Of a stretch of 64,000 nt of DNA, positions 42,119-50,493 are shown piece by piece. This DNA comes from Labilithrix luteola (lineage in GTDB: Bacteria; Myxococcota_A; Polyangia; Polyangiales; Polyangiaceae), in the NCBI RefSeq assembly GCF_001263205.1, contig NZ_CP012333.1, forward strand, positions 2,170,001-2,234,000, read 5' to 3'. Below the pieces are notes generated by a model. The model saw only the letters and a program-made list of their open reading frames with translations, did no database searches and had not been told where the DNA came from. Position 1 is the first letter of the stretch, and every line of letters starts with the position of its first letter. The position numbers and the translations under genes were made by a program.

Positions 42119-42550
42119 TCAGTGCTTTTCGCGAGGGACCGCTTCGCGCGTACGTTCGGAGCTCACCGCCGGTGTTCGACGCTTCGCGTAGTCCTCGTAC
42201 CCTGCGAAGTCGACCATCACGCACGGCTCGTCGCCGATGACCCAACCGTCGTGGCCCGGAGCAATATGGAAGAAGTCACCCGGGCCGAGCTGTTGCTCGC
42301 TGCCATCGTCCATGCGGACGATCATCTTCCCCGAGATGACATAGCCGAGGTGCGGTGCCTGACAGCTCTTCGTGCCGGCGATCGGGGCTACGTCGACCGA
42401 CCATCTCCAGCCGGGTTCGAACACGGCGCGCATGACCGCCCCCTGCCCTATCTTGTGAATGTCCGCATGACCGTGCGCGGTGAACGGCCGTGATTCATCG
42501 GGTTCGTTGCTGTGTTTGACCTGCAGCGTCGACGACTTCATCGTACCCAT
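42119..42550 (-). CDS. Cupin-domain protein
   Basis: 143 residues from ATG 42550, with GGAGG 7 nt upstream. A single cupin barrel: GAVMRAVFEPGWRWSVDVAPIAGTKSCQAPHLGYVISGKMIVRMDDGSEQQLGPGDFFHIAPGHDGWVIGDEPCVMVDF. The first cupin motif is partly degenerate (CQAPHLGYVISG keeps one His), and the second gives PGDFFHIAPGHDGW. It may bind a metal or small ligand; no enzymatic role can be assigned. No signal peptide. Confidence 0.87.
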   Translation of the reverse strand: MGTMKSSTLQVKHSNEPDESRPFTAHGHADIHKIGQGAVMRAVFEPGWRWSVDVAPIAGTKSCQAPHLGYVISGKMIVRMDDGSEQQLGPGDFFHIAPGHDGWVIGDEPCVMVDFAGYEDYAKRRTPAVSSERTREAVPREKH

Positions 42551-42860
42551 GGCGTTCCTCCGCTTCGTTGGGTGATGACGCGCGACGTGCAACCATCGTG
42601 CGCGTCGCAACGTCGCCCGTACGGCGTGCGAGGACCGAGCTCAGGTCGAAGCCCGTCCAGTGGGCGTAAAGCAGGCAGCGCAACCAAAGAGCGCTCTCGG
42701 TGTCGATTTCGTGCGACGTCGGTGGTCTGGCCCTGTCGTACGGGCGCCAGAGGGCCGATTGACGTCCTCCACTGTGGATGCGGACGAACCATCCCGTTCG
42801 ATGCACGTTCACGGCCCGCTGGCGTCCATCCGTTGAATCATCGTCAGAGAGAGTGCCGCC
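42551..42860. other. Intergenic region between divergent genes
   Basis: About 310 bp between the cupin start and the SMI1/KNR4-like start. Short open frames are present on both strands but none looks like a conserved protein. An imperfect inverted repeat (CTGGCCCTG...CGGGCGCCAG) lies near 42728-42751. It should hold two divergent promoters. Confidence 0.5.
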
Positions 42861-43430
42861 ATGAACGACGTCTCCGAACGCATCGAAGCTCTTTTCGCTC
42901 AGGTGACCGACCACCAAGCCGTCGAGCTCTACTCCGAAGACCTCGAGCCCTCCTCGAGCGAAGCTATCGAGGCGCTCGAAGCAGGCCTCGGCATCGAACT
43001 CCCGGAAGATGTGCGCTCATGGCTCTCGCGCGGTCTCAAGGGATACACGGGAAGCATCGAGGAACCCTTCGCGCAGATCGGCTTTGCATTTCTCGATGCC
43101 TCGCGTGCCCTCGAGCACACGAAGATGCTGCGTGAGAACGCGGGAGACGACGAGCACGGTCGGGTGATTAAGAACGGCGTCGCGCTGACCTACGAAGAGC
43201 CCGAGCTCGTCGTTTCGGCGGAGGGCGTCCATCATTTCTCATTTCGCAATCCTCTCCTCCACGTCACCTCGAGCTGGAGCGAGTTTCTCGAGCACTGGCT
43301 TGCGTCAGGCGCGTTCGCGGCGGGCGACTTCGATGCAGCGTGGGAAAAGACGCAACCGTTCGCGAAGGGCGATGTTGCTCCCGAGAAAAACCTCTGGGTG
43401 ACTGCCTACAAGAAGCAGTTTCCTGGCTGA
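42861..43430 (+). CDS. SMI1/KNR4-family protein
   Basis: 189 residues; GAGAGAG lies 7 nt before the ATG. SMI1/KNR4-type pattern: ELYSEDLEPSSSEAIEALEAGLGIELPEDVRSWLSRGLKGYTG, IGFAFLDASRALEHTKMLRE and VVSAEGVHHFSFRNPLLHVTSSWSEFLEHWLASGAF. In bacteria this superfamily includes many immunity proteins against polymorphic toxins, but no toxin gene adjoins it here, so an immunity role is only a possibility. Confidence 0.75.
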   Translation: MNDVSERIEALFAQVTDHQAVELYSEDLEPSSSEAIEALEAGLGIELPEDVRSWLSRGLKGYTGSIEEPFAQIGFAFLDASRALEHTKMLRENAGDDEHGRVIKNGVALTYEEPELVVSAEGVHHFSFRNPLLHVTSSWSEFLEHWLASGAFAAGDFDAAWEKTQPFAKGDVAPEKNLWVTAYKKQFPG

Positions 43431-43701
43431 CTCCCGCGTGACCACTCGTGCCCACCGTCGACGTGAACGGCGGCCGAACGGCTCGACGCGTCACGGCATG
43501 AAGCGACGGCAGCTTGCGAGAAGCACGAACCGATCCGGGCGATGCTTAGGTGTGGCTGCGACAGCGACCTTGTGTATCGGTGTCGAAGTCCATCCGAGCG
43601 ATTCGCATCTCGGTTTCATAAGACCGATTGAACGCGTGGTTGTCGCGTGAGATGGTCACGCGATTGCGCCGAAGGTCACGGCGCTCCAACGGAGGTTCAC
43701 G

Positions 43702-44745
43702 ATGCGCTCGCCGCGAGGTGTGCTCCTTTTCGTCAGCTTGATGGCGTCTGTCTTTGCTTACTCGTCACACGAGTCGACTGCCACCGCCGGTGGCGACGAT
43801 TGGGACGATGATTCGGACTGCGATGGCGTCGACGTGAGGGAAATGAACTTCCCCGTGTCGCTGTCCGACGGCCACCAGTATCGAGTAGCCGGATATGCCT
43901 ACACGTCACGTCACGTGAAGCATCGGACCGTGCAGCTTCTGGTCCACGGCGCGACGTACAATCATTCCTATTGGGATGGTCCCGAGCTCGGAAAGAAGGA
44001 TTACTCGTACGCGCGTGAGATGGCGAAACGAGGGTATCTCGTGATTGCCATCGATCAGCTCGGCACGGGCCACAGCGACAAGCCCGACGGTGACTTCTTC
44101 AGCTTGCAGGAAGCCGCCTCTTCGCTGCACCAGGTGGCCGGTCAGGTTCGTTCGTGGGCAGGACCGCGCTCGAAGCTTGCCTTCGTCGGTCACTCGAACG
44201 GCTCGGTCACGTCGATCTACACGCAGGGAACCTACGGCGACGCTGACCTGCTCATCACGACCGGGTGGGTTCACGGCTTCCGTGGCCTCCCCGTCGATCC
44301 CAGCGACCCCGAAATTCAGGGGGCCGTCGCGACGCCTTACATCAACTTCCGCGGGCCGAAGCGCGACGCCCTCATGTACTTCACGCCGAAGACCGATGCG
44401 GCGATGATCTCGTACGACGACGCCCATCTCACCGACACCATGCCGCGCCATCAGTTCTTCGACCTGATCGGCATCCACGGTGAAATCGCGGCCCTCGGGC
44501 CCGGCGGCATGACGACGTCGACGCGGTCTCAGCAGGTGCGCGTGCCGACGCTCGTGCAAGTCGGCGAGCGTGACGACGCCATCGCTCCGCCCACCGCTGG
44601 GCCTCCGTCCGAAGCCGCGTTCTATCCCAACGTCCGCGATCTCACCGTGCACAAGCTCTCGCAGATTGGTCACTGCGTGAACCTGCACGTGAATCACAAG
44701 GAGAGCTGGAAAGACATCGATCGCTGGATCAGCGCGCACGACTGA
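43702..44745 (+). CDS. Secreted alpha/beta hydrolase
   Basis: 347 residues, with GGAGG 6 nt before ATG 43702. Signal-like N-terminus (MRSPRGVLLFVSLMASVFAYSS), an Asp-rich stretch (GGDDWDDDSDCDG), then an alpha/beta-hydrolase fold: VQLLVHGATYNHSYWDG (oxyanion region), GYLVIAIDQLGTGHSDKP, nucleophile elbow GHSNGS (Ser165), the acid in VGERDDAIAPP and His in LSQIGHCVNLHVNH. It probably hydrolyses an ester, amide or haloalkane outside the cytoplasm; the substrate is unknown. Confidence 0.88.
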   Translation: MRSPRGVLLFVSLMASVFAYSSHESTATAGGDDWDDDSDCDGVDVREMNFPVSLSDGHQYRVAGYAYTSRHVKHRTVQLLVHGATYNHSYWDGPELGKKDYSYAREMAKRGYLVIAIDQLGTGHSDKPDGDFFSLQEAASSLHQVAGQVRSWAGPRSKLAFVGHSNGSVTSIYTQGTYGDADLLITTGWVHGFRGLPVDPSDPEIQGAVATPYINFRGPKRDALMYFTPKTDAAMISYDDAHLTDTMPRHQFFDLIGIHGEIAALGPGGMTTSTRSQQVRVPTLVQVGERDDAIAPPTAGPPSEAAFYPNVRDLTVHKLSQIGHCVNLHVNHKESWKDIDRWISAHD

Positions 44746-44760
44746 TCGAGCTCAACCGCA

Positions 44761-44804
44761 CGCTGCTCCGAACCTGCAGCCATCTCGGCCAGGTCGGAGC
44801 AGCG
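44761..44804. terminator. Long hairpin between convergent genes
   Basis: CGCTGCTCCG(A)ACCTG (44761-44776) pairs with CAGGTCGGAGCAGCG (44790-44804), 15 bp with one bulged A and a 13-nt loop. It lies 15 bp after the hydrolase stop and 11 bp after the end of the minus-strand gene, so it can serve both directions. No T-run. Confidence 0.65.
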
Positions 44805-44815
44805 GCTCTAGCCCG

Positions 44816-45268
44816 TCACGGCAAGTCTTTGCCGGTCTTCGTTTTGTACTCGGTGGTGATGTCGGCGAGCATCGCGTGCAGCTTCTTCGAATCGCCAGGG
44901 CGCCGCTTGTCGAGCCATTGCGTTGCGCTCGTGCTGGTGCCGAAGAAGTCCATTTCGTACTTCGGCGCCTTCTGCACCCAGCCGAACATCGTGAGAACGG
45001 TTCGCAGCGCCGCGCTGGGGCTGACGAACGCGACGTGCGGATTGTAGCCGGGCGCCTCGGTGAGCCGCGCGAGCTCGGCGCGTCGCTTCGAATCGGGTCG
45101 AGAGAAGTCGCGGGCGATGAGGATCGCGGTCGCGCGCTTTCCCGTTTTCCCCGACCACGTGGCGAGGTCACGCAGATGCTCGAAATGGGCGTCCCATTCC
45201 TCGGGTGAGCTCTGCTCGAAGACCCAGACGGCCCGCGCGTCTTCCGCGTCGTGACGGTGCAGATACAT
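44816..45268 (-). CDS. Hypothetical protein, SpoIIAA/STAS-like fold suspected
   Basis: 150 residues: EDARAVWVFEQSSPEEWDAHFEHLRDLATWSGKTGKRATAILIARDFSRPDSKRRAELARLTEAPGYNPHVAFVSPSAALRTVLTMFGWVQKAPKYEMDFFGTSTSATQWLDKRR. The alternation of strands and helices and the final 'F.s...A..WL' segment resemble the small STAS/SEC14-like proteins common in myxobacteria and the protein at 45965, but similarity is weak. It lies 55 bp downstream of the RsbR-like gene on the same strand, so it may belong to that operon. Confidence 0.6.
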   Translation of the reverse strand: MYLHRHDAEDARAVWVFEQSSPEEWDAHFEHLRDLATWSGKTGKRATAILIARDFSRPDSKRRAELARLTEAPGYNPHVAFVSPSAALRTVLTMFGWVQKAPKYEMDFFGTSTSATQWLDKRRPGDSKKLHAMLADITTEYKTKTGKDLP

Positions 45269-45323
45269 CTCTATTCGTTCTCCTCGCTACGGCTTCGTCG
45301 GGTCCGCGCAACCGAGTTGCACC

Positions 45324-45968
45324 CTACGCGTCGCGCCGTTGCTCGATGCAGTAACGAAGACCGTCGCGGAGGGTCCGCATCGTCCTCGTCTTGGCCATGT
45401 CCACGCCCAAGGTCGCGAGCGTTTGCGCCACTTGAGGGGAAATCCCCGTCAGGATGCACTGCGCGCCGAGGAGCGCAACGCCCTGCGCGAGGCGCACGAG
45501 ATGACCCGCCGTCGCCGTGTCCACGACGACAACGCCCGTGAGATCGACGATGACGAACGCCGCGCTGCGCTCGACAACGCTCGAGAGCAGCCGCTCGCCC
45601 ATGTCGGCAGCACGCTGGCTGTCGATGGTGCCGACCAAGGGAAGCGTGATCACCCGATCCCACACGTCGATGACGGGTGAGGAGAGCTCGAGGATCGTCT
45701 CGCGTTGTTCGTTGATGATGCGGAGTCGGTCTTCCAGCTCCGCCCGCGCGCGTTCGGATTCGCTGAGCGCGTTGTGGACGGTCGCCCGCGCCACGGCGAG
45801 CTCATCGATGAACAGCTGCAGAGCGCCTTCGAGCATTCCGAGCTCGTCCGATTCGTTCGGCGTGATGATCGCCGCATCCGAGTCGAAACGGTCGAAAGAC
45901 GCGCAGGAGAGCGCCGTGATCAAACGGCGAACACGCGCGATGTCCACGGAGATCTGTCGCTCGGTCAT
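45324..45968 (-). CDS. RsbR-like STAS protein
   Basis: 214 residues from ATG 45968. The N-terminus (1-85) is helical, HAMP- or coiled-coil-like, with SDELGMLEGALQLFIDELAVARATVHNALSESERARAELEDRLRIINEQRE. The C-terminal STAS domain has LSSPVIDVWDRVITLPLVGTIDSQRAADMGERLL, FVIVDLTGVVVVDTATAGHLVRLAQGVALLGAQCILTGISPQVAQTLATLGVD. The lack of an obvious sensor domain suggests it receives signals through the coiled coil. It overlaps the upstream small STAS-like gene by 4 bp. Confidence 0.87.
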   Translation of the reverse strand: MTERQISVDIARVRRLITALSCASFDRFDSDAAIITPNESDELGMLEGALQLFIDELAVARATVHNALSESERARAELEDRLRIINEQRETILELSSPVIDVWDRVITLPLVGTIDSQRAADMGERLLSSVVERSAAFVIVDLTGVVVVDTATAGHLVRLAQGVALLGAQCILTGISPQVAQTLATLGVDMAKTRTMRTLRDGLRYCIEQRRDA

Positions 45969-46366
45969 TGGGCGCTCTCGGCTTGTTGCTCGAGGGAGGC
46001 GAGCCACGCGGACGCGTCCGCGACGGAATCGAAGAAGCGGTACGAAGGACTCCGCGCCGCCTCGGTCGCCACGACCTCGAAGAGCATCGTCACCGGGACC
46101 CGCACGAAGAACTCGCTCGTCACGATGGCGGTCGCTGCCAGCGGCAGCTTCACGAGCTCATCCAGAAAGAGCCGCCTCGTGTCACCGGGGATGAGCTGGG
46201 TGCTCGTCATGTCCCAGAGCAGTCGGCCGTCCCAACCGTCGAGGTGCCTCCGCACGTCTCGAAACAAGGCGGTGACGTCGCTCGGGTCGATGATCCCGGA
46301 CCACGTGAACGTGAGGGGCCCGCCTGGCGATAGCGCACAGGTCTGGTCACGCGAATGGAGACGCAT
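45965..46366 (-). CDS. Small STAS-like protein
   Basis: 133 residues from ATG 46366. Pattern: GPLTFTWSGIIDPSDVTALFRDVRRHLDGWDGRLLWDMTSTQLIPGDTRRLFLDELVKLPLAATAIVTSEFFVRVPVTMLFEVVATEAARSPSYRFFDSVADASAWLASLEQQ. The strand 'LLWDMTS' and the final 'F.s..dA.aWL' are like SpoIIAA/STAS-like domains. It is coupled to the RsbR-like gene (ATGA overlap), so the two may act together as partner proteins. Confidence 0.7.
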   Translation of the reverse strand: MRLHSRDQTCALSPGGPLTFTWSGIIDPSDVTALFRDVRRHLDGWDGRLLWDMTSTQLIPGDTRRLFLDELVKLPLAATAIVTSEFFVRVPVTMLFEVVATEAARSPSYRFFDSVADASAWLASLEQQAESAQ

Positions 46367-46914
46367 CAAGTGGAAACGAGACGGTAATGCGGATGCGCGT
46401 ACCTCCGCGCGACGAAAATGAAGGCGCCAAAAGAAATGTAGTCAGCCGTGCGGACAGACGCACCGGCCTTCGAGGCCCGTGCGCACCGGGTCACCAATTT
46501 TGCGCGCCTTTCACGCGTCCCTCACCGCCTCGCGGATGAGCCTTCGCTGACGCGCTGCGTTCGAGGAACGTCCCAGGCGACACGCCGACGAGTGGCGTCT
46601 CGTCGAAGGCGCCGAATCTCATGACTCGGCGGGATTGATCAAATGCATCATACACACAAATCCGCTTCGACGTGGCCATCGGAGTGACGTGCGCACCGAC
46701 GCCGAGCGCGAACGAAGACCTCCCCTCTGCTCTCGGAGTTTTGCCCTTCGCGCCAGCCGGATCGTGAGCGACGGAGCGGAACCGAGGCATCCGTATTTCC
46801 CCGCGGGGTAAGGGACTCAGGGGATCGCTTCACCCAGCTTCATCGGGCTCGCAGAGAATCGGCGGACGATCCGCGGCTGCCGAGGCGGCGCGCCCATTGC
46901 ATGACATTGTCCCC
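46367..46914. other. Intergenic region without a recognisable gene
   Basis: About 550 bp between the divergent STAS-like and pseudoprotease genes. Open frames here, such as 46491-46790 on the minus strand, show no family-like content. A small hairpin (GGCCT-TCG-AGGCC, 46465-46477) and a locally AT-rich patch (about 46640-46672) are the only features noticed. It is longer than most spacers in this window, so an RNA gene or long leader cannot be excluded. Confidence 0.5.
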
Positions 46915-48075
46915 ATGCGCCCCTCTTCATGCATCGCCTCCGCCATCGTGATGCTCGGAACGACCTCGATGGCGTGCTCGAACGCGGACGACTCGGCGAA
47001 CTCCTCGGCGTCAGCCGTCGAATCCCAAGCGGATGGTCGGCTCTCCGCGATCGCCAACGTGAACGATGGATTCAGCAGGTCCGGTTGCGCGCTGGCGCTG
47101 ATCGAACCGCAGCTCGCCATCACGTCCGCCGAGTGCGCTCGGGCGTCCATCGAGGCCGACGAGGTCGATCCGGAGAACGGCAACCGGTACTACGTCGAGT
47201 TCCAATACGGCGCTCCCGACTACATCCTCGGGCGAGGGATCCAGCACCCGCTCTACAAGCCGTCGCCGGCAAGCGAGATCCCGAACGAGCACAACATCGC
47301 GCTCGTCGCGTTGACCAAGCGCGTGCCGAACATCGCGCCACTCGGGCTCGGGGCGTTCTCGCGCGCGGCGTCGATGGTCGTTGCCGAGTACGATATCAGC
47401 GGCCCCGCGAGCTCGGTGACCGCCGAGAAGAAGATCGGCAGCGTGGCGGTGACGTCGGTCGATTCGCAGCTCGTCGCGACGACACTCTCGAGCTGCTCCT
47501 ACGGAAGCCCGCTTCTTGTAGGCAACACCGTCGTCGGTATCACGCCTTGCTGGGACGAGGGGAAAGCCACGTTCGTACGACTCGACGCCGAATCCCAATT
47601 CATCGCGGCCGCCAAGAGCTGCATCGCCGACAAGGCGCCCAACAAATGCACGGCCGCGAAGATGGGCATCGCGCCGGTGGATTACCTCGTCGGCATCTAC
47701 AAGAACGAGCACCGAGTCACCGAGCACGCCGTCGATGTTCGACGCGATCCGCTCATCCCCGGCGCGGCCGACCCGCGCGAGTCATTCCGCGAGCTCTCGC
47801 TCGACGAGAGCGGAACCTTCACCGCCAGTCTCCATCAGCCCCAATCGGGCGCGGAAGGCGATCTCGGCTACCTCGACGTGAAGGGCACCTGGAAGCGACA
47901 AGGCGACGGGCGCTTCACGCTGACGTATTCCGCGCTCAATGCGGCTCGTACGATGACAACGTGGCACGACACCTTCGTCGTGAAGCCCACCGTCGTGGCA
48001 AACTTGTTCGAGATGGCCTACGTCGACCCCGCAACGGACCAATCGACGGGGTCGTTCCAGATCTCGAAGTATTGA
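46915..48075 (+). CDS. Trypsin-fold pseudoprotease lipoprotein
   Basis: 386 residues from ATG 46915. Lipoprotein signal CIASAIVMLGTTSMAC (Cys21). The layout of a trypsin-like peptidase is visible, but the three catalytic positions appear replaced: the AAHC His motif reads SAEC (E73) in CALALIEPQLAITSAECA; the DIAL Asp motif reads HNIALVAL (N127); the GDSGGP Ser motif reads CSYGSPLLVGNTVVGI (Y196). The C-terminal part (about 240-386) has a separate beta-rich region (FRELSLDESGTFTASLHQ, GYLDVKGTWKRQGDGRFTLTYSALN) like a lipocalin-type or DUF-style domain. A binding role on the cell surface is inferred. Confidence 0.75.
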   Translation: MRPSSCIASAIVMLGTTSMACSNADDSANSSASAVESQADGRLSAIANVNDGFSRSGCALALIEPQLAITSAECARASIEADEVDPENGNRYYVEFQYGAPDYILGRGIQHPLYKPSPASEIPNEHNIALVALTKRVPNIAPLGLGAFSRAASMVVAEYDISGPASSVTAEKKIGSVAVTSVDSQLVATTLSSCSYGSPLLVGNTVVGITPCWDEGKATFVRLDAESQFIAAAKSCIADKAPNKCTAAKMGIAPVDYLVGIYKNEHRVTEHAVDVRRDPLIPGAADPRESFRELSLDESGTFTASLHQPQSGAEGDLGYLDVKGTWKRQGDGRFTLTYSALNAARTMTTWHDTFVVKPTVVANLFEMAYVDPATDQSTGSFQISKY

Positions 48076-48097
48076 AAGCCGCGCTCGGCGCCTCGAA

Positions 48098-48460
48098 CTA
48101 AGTCGCGGCCTCGAAGTACTCGACGACGAGTCCATCACGGTGACGCACCGTAGCGTTCCGGCCTCCGACGATCGTGCGCGGGCCGTGGAGCGTCGTCGCG
48201 CCCTCGGCGGGTAGCCATGACAGGAACTCGTCGAGCGAGTCGACCCAGAAGATCGCGATCACTTCGCGCACCGGCGCCAGCACCTCGTCGGGCCCGGCGA
48301 GGACGAGGAAGCTCCCCACCTTCGCCGCAACGACGCCGGTTTCCGGGATCGGAATCCGGCGGTCGCAATTCGTATTCTGGGCACGCTCGTAGAAGGCAAT
48401 CTGCCGTTCGAGATCGTCGGGACGGCAATACACGCGAAAACCGGCTTCGAGAATTTTCAT
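48098..48460 (-). CDS. VOC-family (glyoxalase-like) protein
   Basis: 120 residues from ATG 48460. One VOC-type unit: ILEAGFRVYCRPDDLERQIAFYERAQ, VAAKVGSFLVLAGPDEVLAPVREVIAIFWVDSLDEFLSWLPAEGATTLHGPRTIVGGRNATVRHRDGLVVEYFE. The terminal Glu in VEYFE is the usual metal ligand position; other ligands are unclear. Its start overlaps the dehydrogenase stop by one base (TGATG), so the two are co-translated. The substrate is unknown. Confidence 0.85.
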   Translation of the reverse strand: MKILEAGFRVYCRPDDLERQIAFYERAQNTNCDRRIPIPETGVVAAKVGSFLVLAGPDEVLAPVREVIAIFWVDSLDEFLSWLPAEGATTLHGPRTIVGGRNATVRHRDGLVVEYFEAAT

Positions 48461-49539
48461 CACTTGGCTCCGTGGTCGAGGGCGACACACTCGAGACCCG
48501 ACGCGCGCGCAGCGGCGTCCATCGCGCTCGGCAGCTCGGCGAGCGGGTAGGTCCGCACAGTGATCGCCCGGGGATCGAGGAGACCGCCGCGGACGAGCGC
48601 GAGGAGGCGCAGGTACGCGTCGGCCGGATACATGAATTGGCCGAGGATCTCCCAGCCGTTCATCATCAATTCGAGATACGAGAGCGGCAGCGGAACGGTC
48701 ATGCTGCCCATCAGGACGAGCCGGCCGCGCTGGCGGAGGCTCCGAAGCGCGGCGAGAGTCGCGTTCGGATCGCGCGCCGCGCCGACCATGTCGAACGCGA
48801 GGTGGGCGCCGCCACCTGCCGCCTCGCGGAGTGCCTTCGTGTCCGCCGCGAGGTCACCGCAGAGCCCGACTGGAACCACGCGCTCCTTCCCGAGCCGAAC
48901 GAGTTGCGCGAGTGCGTCCTGGTTTCGGCCCGCCGCAACGACGCGCTCGGCGCCGAGGGCGAGCGCGAGGAGAGACGCGGCGCTCCCGTACGCCCCGGTG
49001 GCGCCGACGACGACCACCGTTTCGCCCGGAGCGAGTCGGCCGCGGAGGAGACCGCCGTACGGCACGAGGTGGCGCATCGTCGTCGCGAGCTCGGTCGAAG
49101 TCACGTGATCGAGCCCGACGACCGGTGTGACGATGCTCTTCGGAAGCACGACCTCCTCCGCGAGTGTGCCGTCGGGAAACGAGGCCTGCATGGCCACGGC
49201 GACGTCGCCGACCGCGGTGACGCCGAGGAGAAACTGCCCGCGCTCCTCCACGTTCTCGTCGGCGACGACGTGCGCCGAGATCGCGACGCGCTGGCCGGGC
49301 TGGAGGTGCCACACGTCGCGGCCGACCGCGGTGATCATACCGATCCCATTGCCGCCCGGGATGAACGGCTCCTTCGGCGCGTTGTAGATCGGGAGCTTCC
49401 CCGCAACGTAGTCGCGCATGTACGACATGAGGACGGAGACCTCCATCCGCACCCGAACCGTGCCGGGCCGCACCTCCGGCGTCGGGAGGTCGACGAGGAA
49501 GAGCTGCCCACCGAGTTTCTCGAGCTTCCAGGCTTTCAT
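48460..49539 (-). CDS. MDR-family alcohol dehydrogenase/quinone oxidoreductase-like
   Basis: 359 residues from ATG 49539 (MKAWKLEKLGGQLFLVDLPTPEVRPG). GroES-like N-terminal half (GGNGIGMITAVGRDVWHLQPGQRVAISAHVV) and a Rossmann half with VVVVGATGAYGSAASLLALALGAERVVAAGRN and HLAFDMVGAARDPNATLAALRSLRQRGRLVLMGSM. The classical catalytic Cys/His zinc ligands and the four-Cys structural zinc loop are not seen, so it fits the zinc-independent quinone oxidoreductase side of the family. It forms an operon with the VOC gene and is divergent from an XRE regulator. Confidence 0.88.
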   Translation of the reverse strand: MKAWKLEKLGGQLFLVDLPTPEVRPGTVRVRMEVSVLMSYMRDYVAGKLPIYNAPKEPFIPGGNGIGMITAVGRDVWHLQPGQRVAISAHVVADENVEERGQFLLGVTAVGDVAVAMQASFPDGTLAEEVVLPKSIVTPVVGLDHVTSTELATTMRHLVPYGGLLRGRLAPGETVVVVGATGAYGSAASLLALALGAERVVAAGRNQDALAQLVRLGKERVVPVGLCGDLAADTKALREAAGGGAHLAFDMVGAARDPNATLAALRSLRQRGRLVLMGSMTVPLPLSYLELMMNGWEILGQFMYPADAYLRLLALVRGGLLDPRAITVRTYPLAELPSAMDAAARASGLECVALDHGAK

Positions 49540-49584
49540 GCCCACCAGCGTAAGCATTGCCGGGAAGACGGAGAACGGATTGAC

Positions 49585-49598
49585 CTGTCCTAGGATAG
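49585..49598. promoter_or_regulatory. Palindrome around TCCTAGGA, candidate operator
   Basis: A perfect TCCTAGGA core (49588-49595) extended by CT/AG outer pairs (49585-49586 with 49597-49598) and one G-T position. It lies in the 74-bp spacer between the dehydrogenase operon and the XRE regulator, 15 bp before the regulator start; a plausible site for that regulator. Confidence 0.45.
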
Positions 49599-49613
49599 TG
49601 CAATGCTACCGAC

Positions 49614-50402
49614 GTGACGACGAGCGTTCATCAGCAGCTGGGTGAGCTCCTCCGGCGGCGCCGTGAGACCGCCGATCCCGTGGCGTTCGGCTTTCCGGGC
49701 GGGCGGCGGCGTACGCCGGGCCTGCGCCGGGAGGAGGTGGCGGAGCGCGCGGGAATCTCCGTCGATTGGCTCGTCCGGCTCGAACAGGGGCGGGAGTCGC
49801 TGCCGTCGCGGTCGACCGTCGATGCGCTCGCAAGCGCGCTCCGTCTCGGCGAGAACGATCACGCGCATCTCCTGCGGCTGGCCCTCGGTACATCGACGCC
49901 GGACAGGTCGTGGAAGCGCGAGACGGTGCCGCCGCACCTCGCAGCGCTCGTCCGCGACCTCGCGACGCCCGCGTACGTCCTTGGAGCGCGTAGCGATCTG
50001 CTCGTGTGGAACGACGCGGCGGTCGACCTGTTCCGTGATTTCTCGAAGGTGCCCGTCGCCGAGCGCAACACGCTCCTCCAGCTCTTCGTCTCTCCCGAGG
50101 TGCGGGCGCGCTACCCGCGGTGGGAGGAGGAGGCGCGCGGCGCGCTCGAGAGCTTCCGTATCACCTACGACCTCCGGTCCCACGTGCCAGAGTTCCAGGC
50201 GCTCGTCGATCGGCTCATCCGCGAGAGCCGCGAGTTCGCACGCTGGTGGAAGGCGCACGAGATCCGGCCGAAGCCGTCAGGCAAGAAGATGATGGTCCAT
50301 CCGCGGCTCGGCCGCGTTCGGATGACGTACTCGACGTTCCAGTCGAACGACGACCCCGATCTCCGGCTCGTGCTCTACGGAACGCCGACGCCGGTGCGCT
50401 GA
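49614..50402 (+). CDS. XRE-family regulator with MmyB-like ligand domain
   Basis: 262 residues from GTG 49614 (TTSVHQQLGELLRRRRETADP). The HTH is at 1-85 (GLRREEVAERAGISVDWLVRLEQGRESLPSRSTVDALASALRL), then the MmyB-type ligand-binding domain (LVRDLATPAYVLGARSDLLVWNDAAVDLFRDFSKVPVAERNTLLQLFVSPEVRARYPRWEEEARGALESFR, HPRLGRVRMTYSTFQSNDDPDLRLVLYGTPT). This pair is typical of actinobacterial and proteobacterial regulators that control a divergent oxidoreductase, as here. Confidence 0.93.
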   Translation: MTTSVHQQLGELLRRRRETADPVAFGFPGGRRRTPGLRREEVAERAGISVDWLVRLEQGRESLPSRSTVDALASALRLGENDHAHLLRLALGTSTPDRSWKRETVPPHLAALVRDLATPAYVLGARSDLLVWNDAAVDLFRDFSKVPVAERNTLLQLFVSPEVRARYPRWEEEARGALESFRITYDLRSHVPEFQALVDRLIRESREFARWWKAHEIRPKPSGKKMMVHPRLGRVRMTYSTFQSNDDPDLRLVLYGTPTPVR

Positions 50403-50440
50403 CGCTTCGTCGCGTTCGACATCGATTCAGTGAACGTACT

Positions 50441-50475
50441 CGAGCCGCCGCGGCCCACGTCATCGCGGCGGCTCG
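50441..50475. terminator. 12-bp-stem hairpin closing module copy 2
   Basis: CGAGCCGCCGCG (50441-50452) and CGCGGCGGCTCG (50464-50475) are perfectly complementary, with an 11-nt loop. It lies 38 bp after the XRE stop and 18 bp past the end of the IgGFc-like gene, between convergent genes. GC-rich and without a T-run, but the symmetry is striking. Confidence 0.7.
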
Positions 50476-50493
50476 GTCGACCGACGTCCTTCG

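Noticed and set aside
46491..46790. Minus-strand 99-codon frame in the 46.4-46.9 kb spacer
   Set aside because: Composition is not gene-like for this genome, there is no ribosome site, and no family was recognised.
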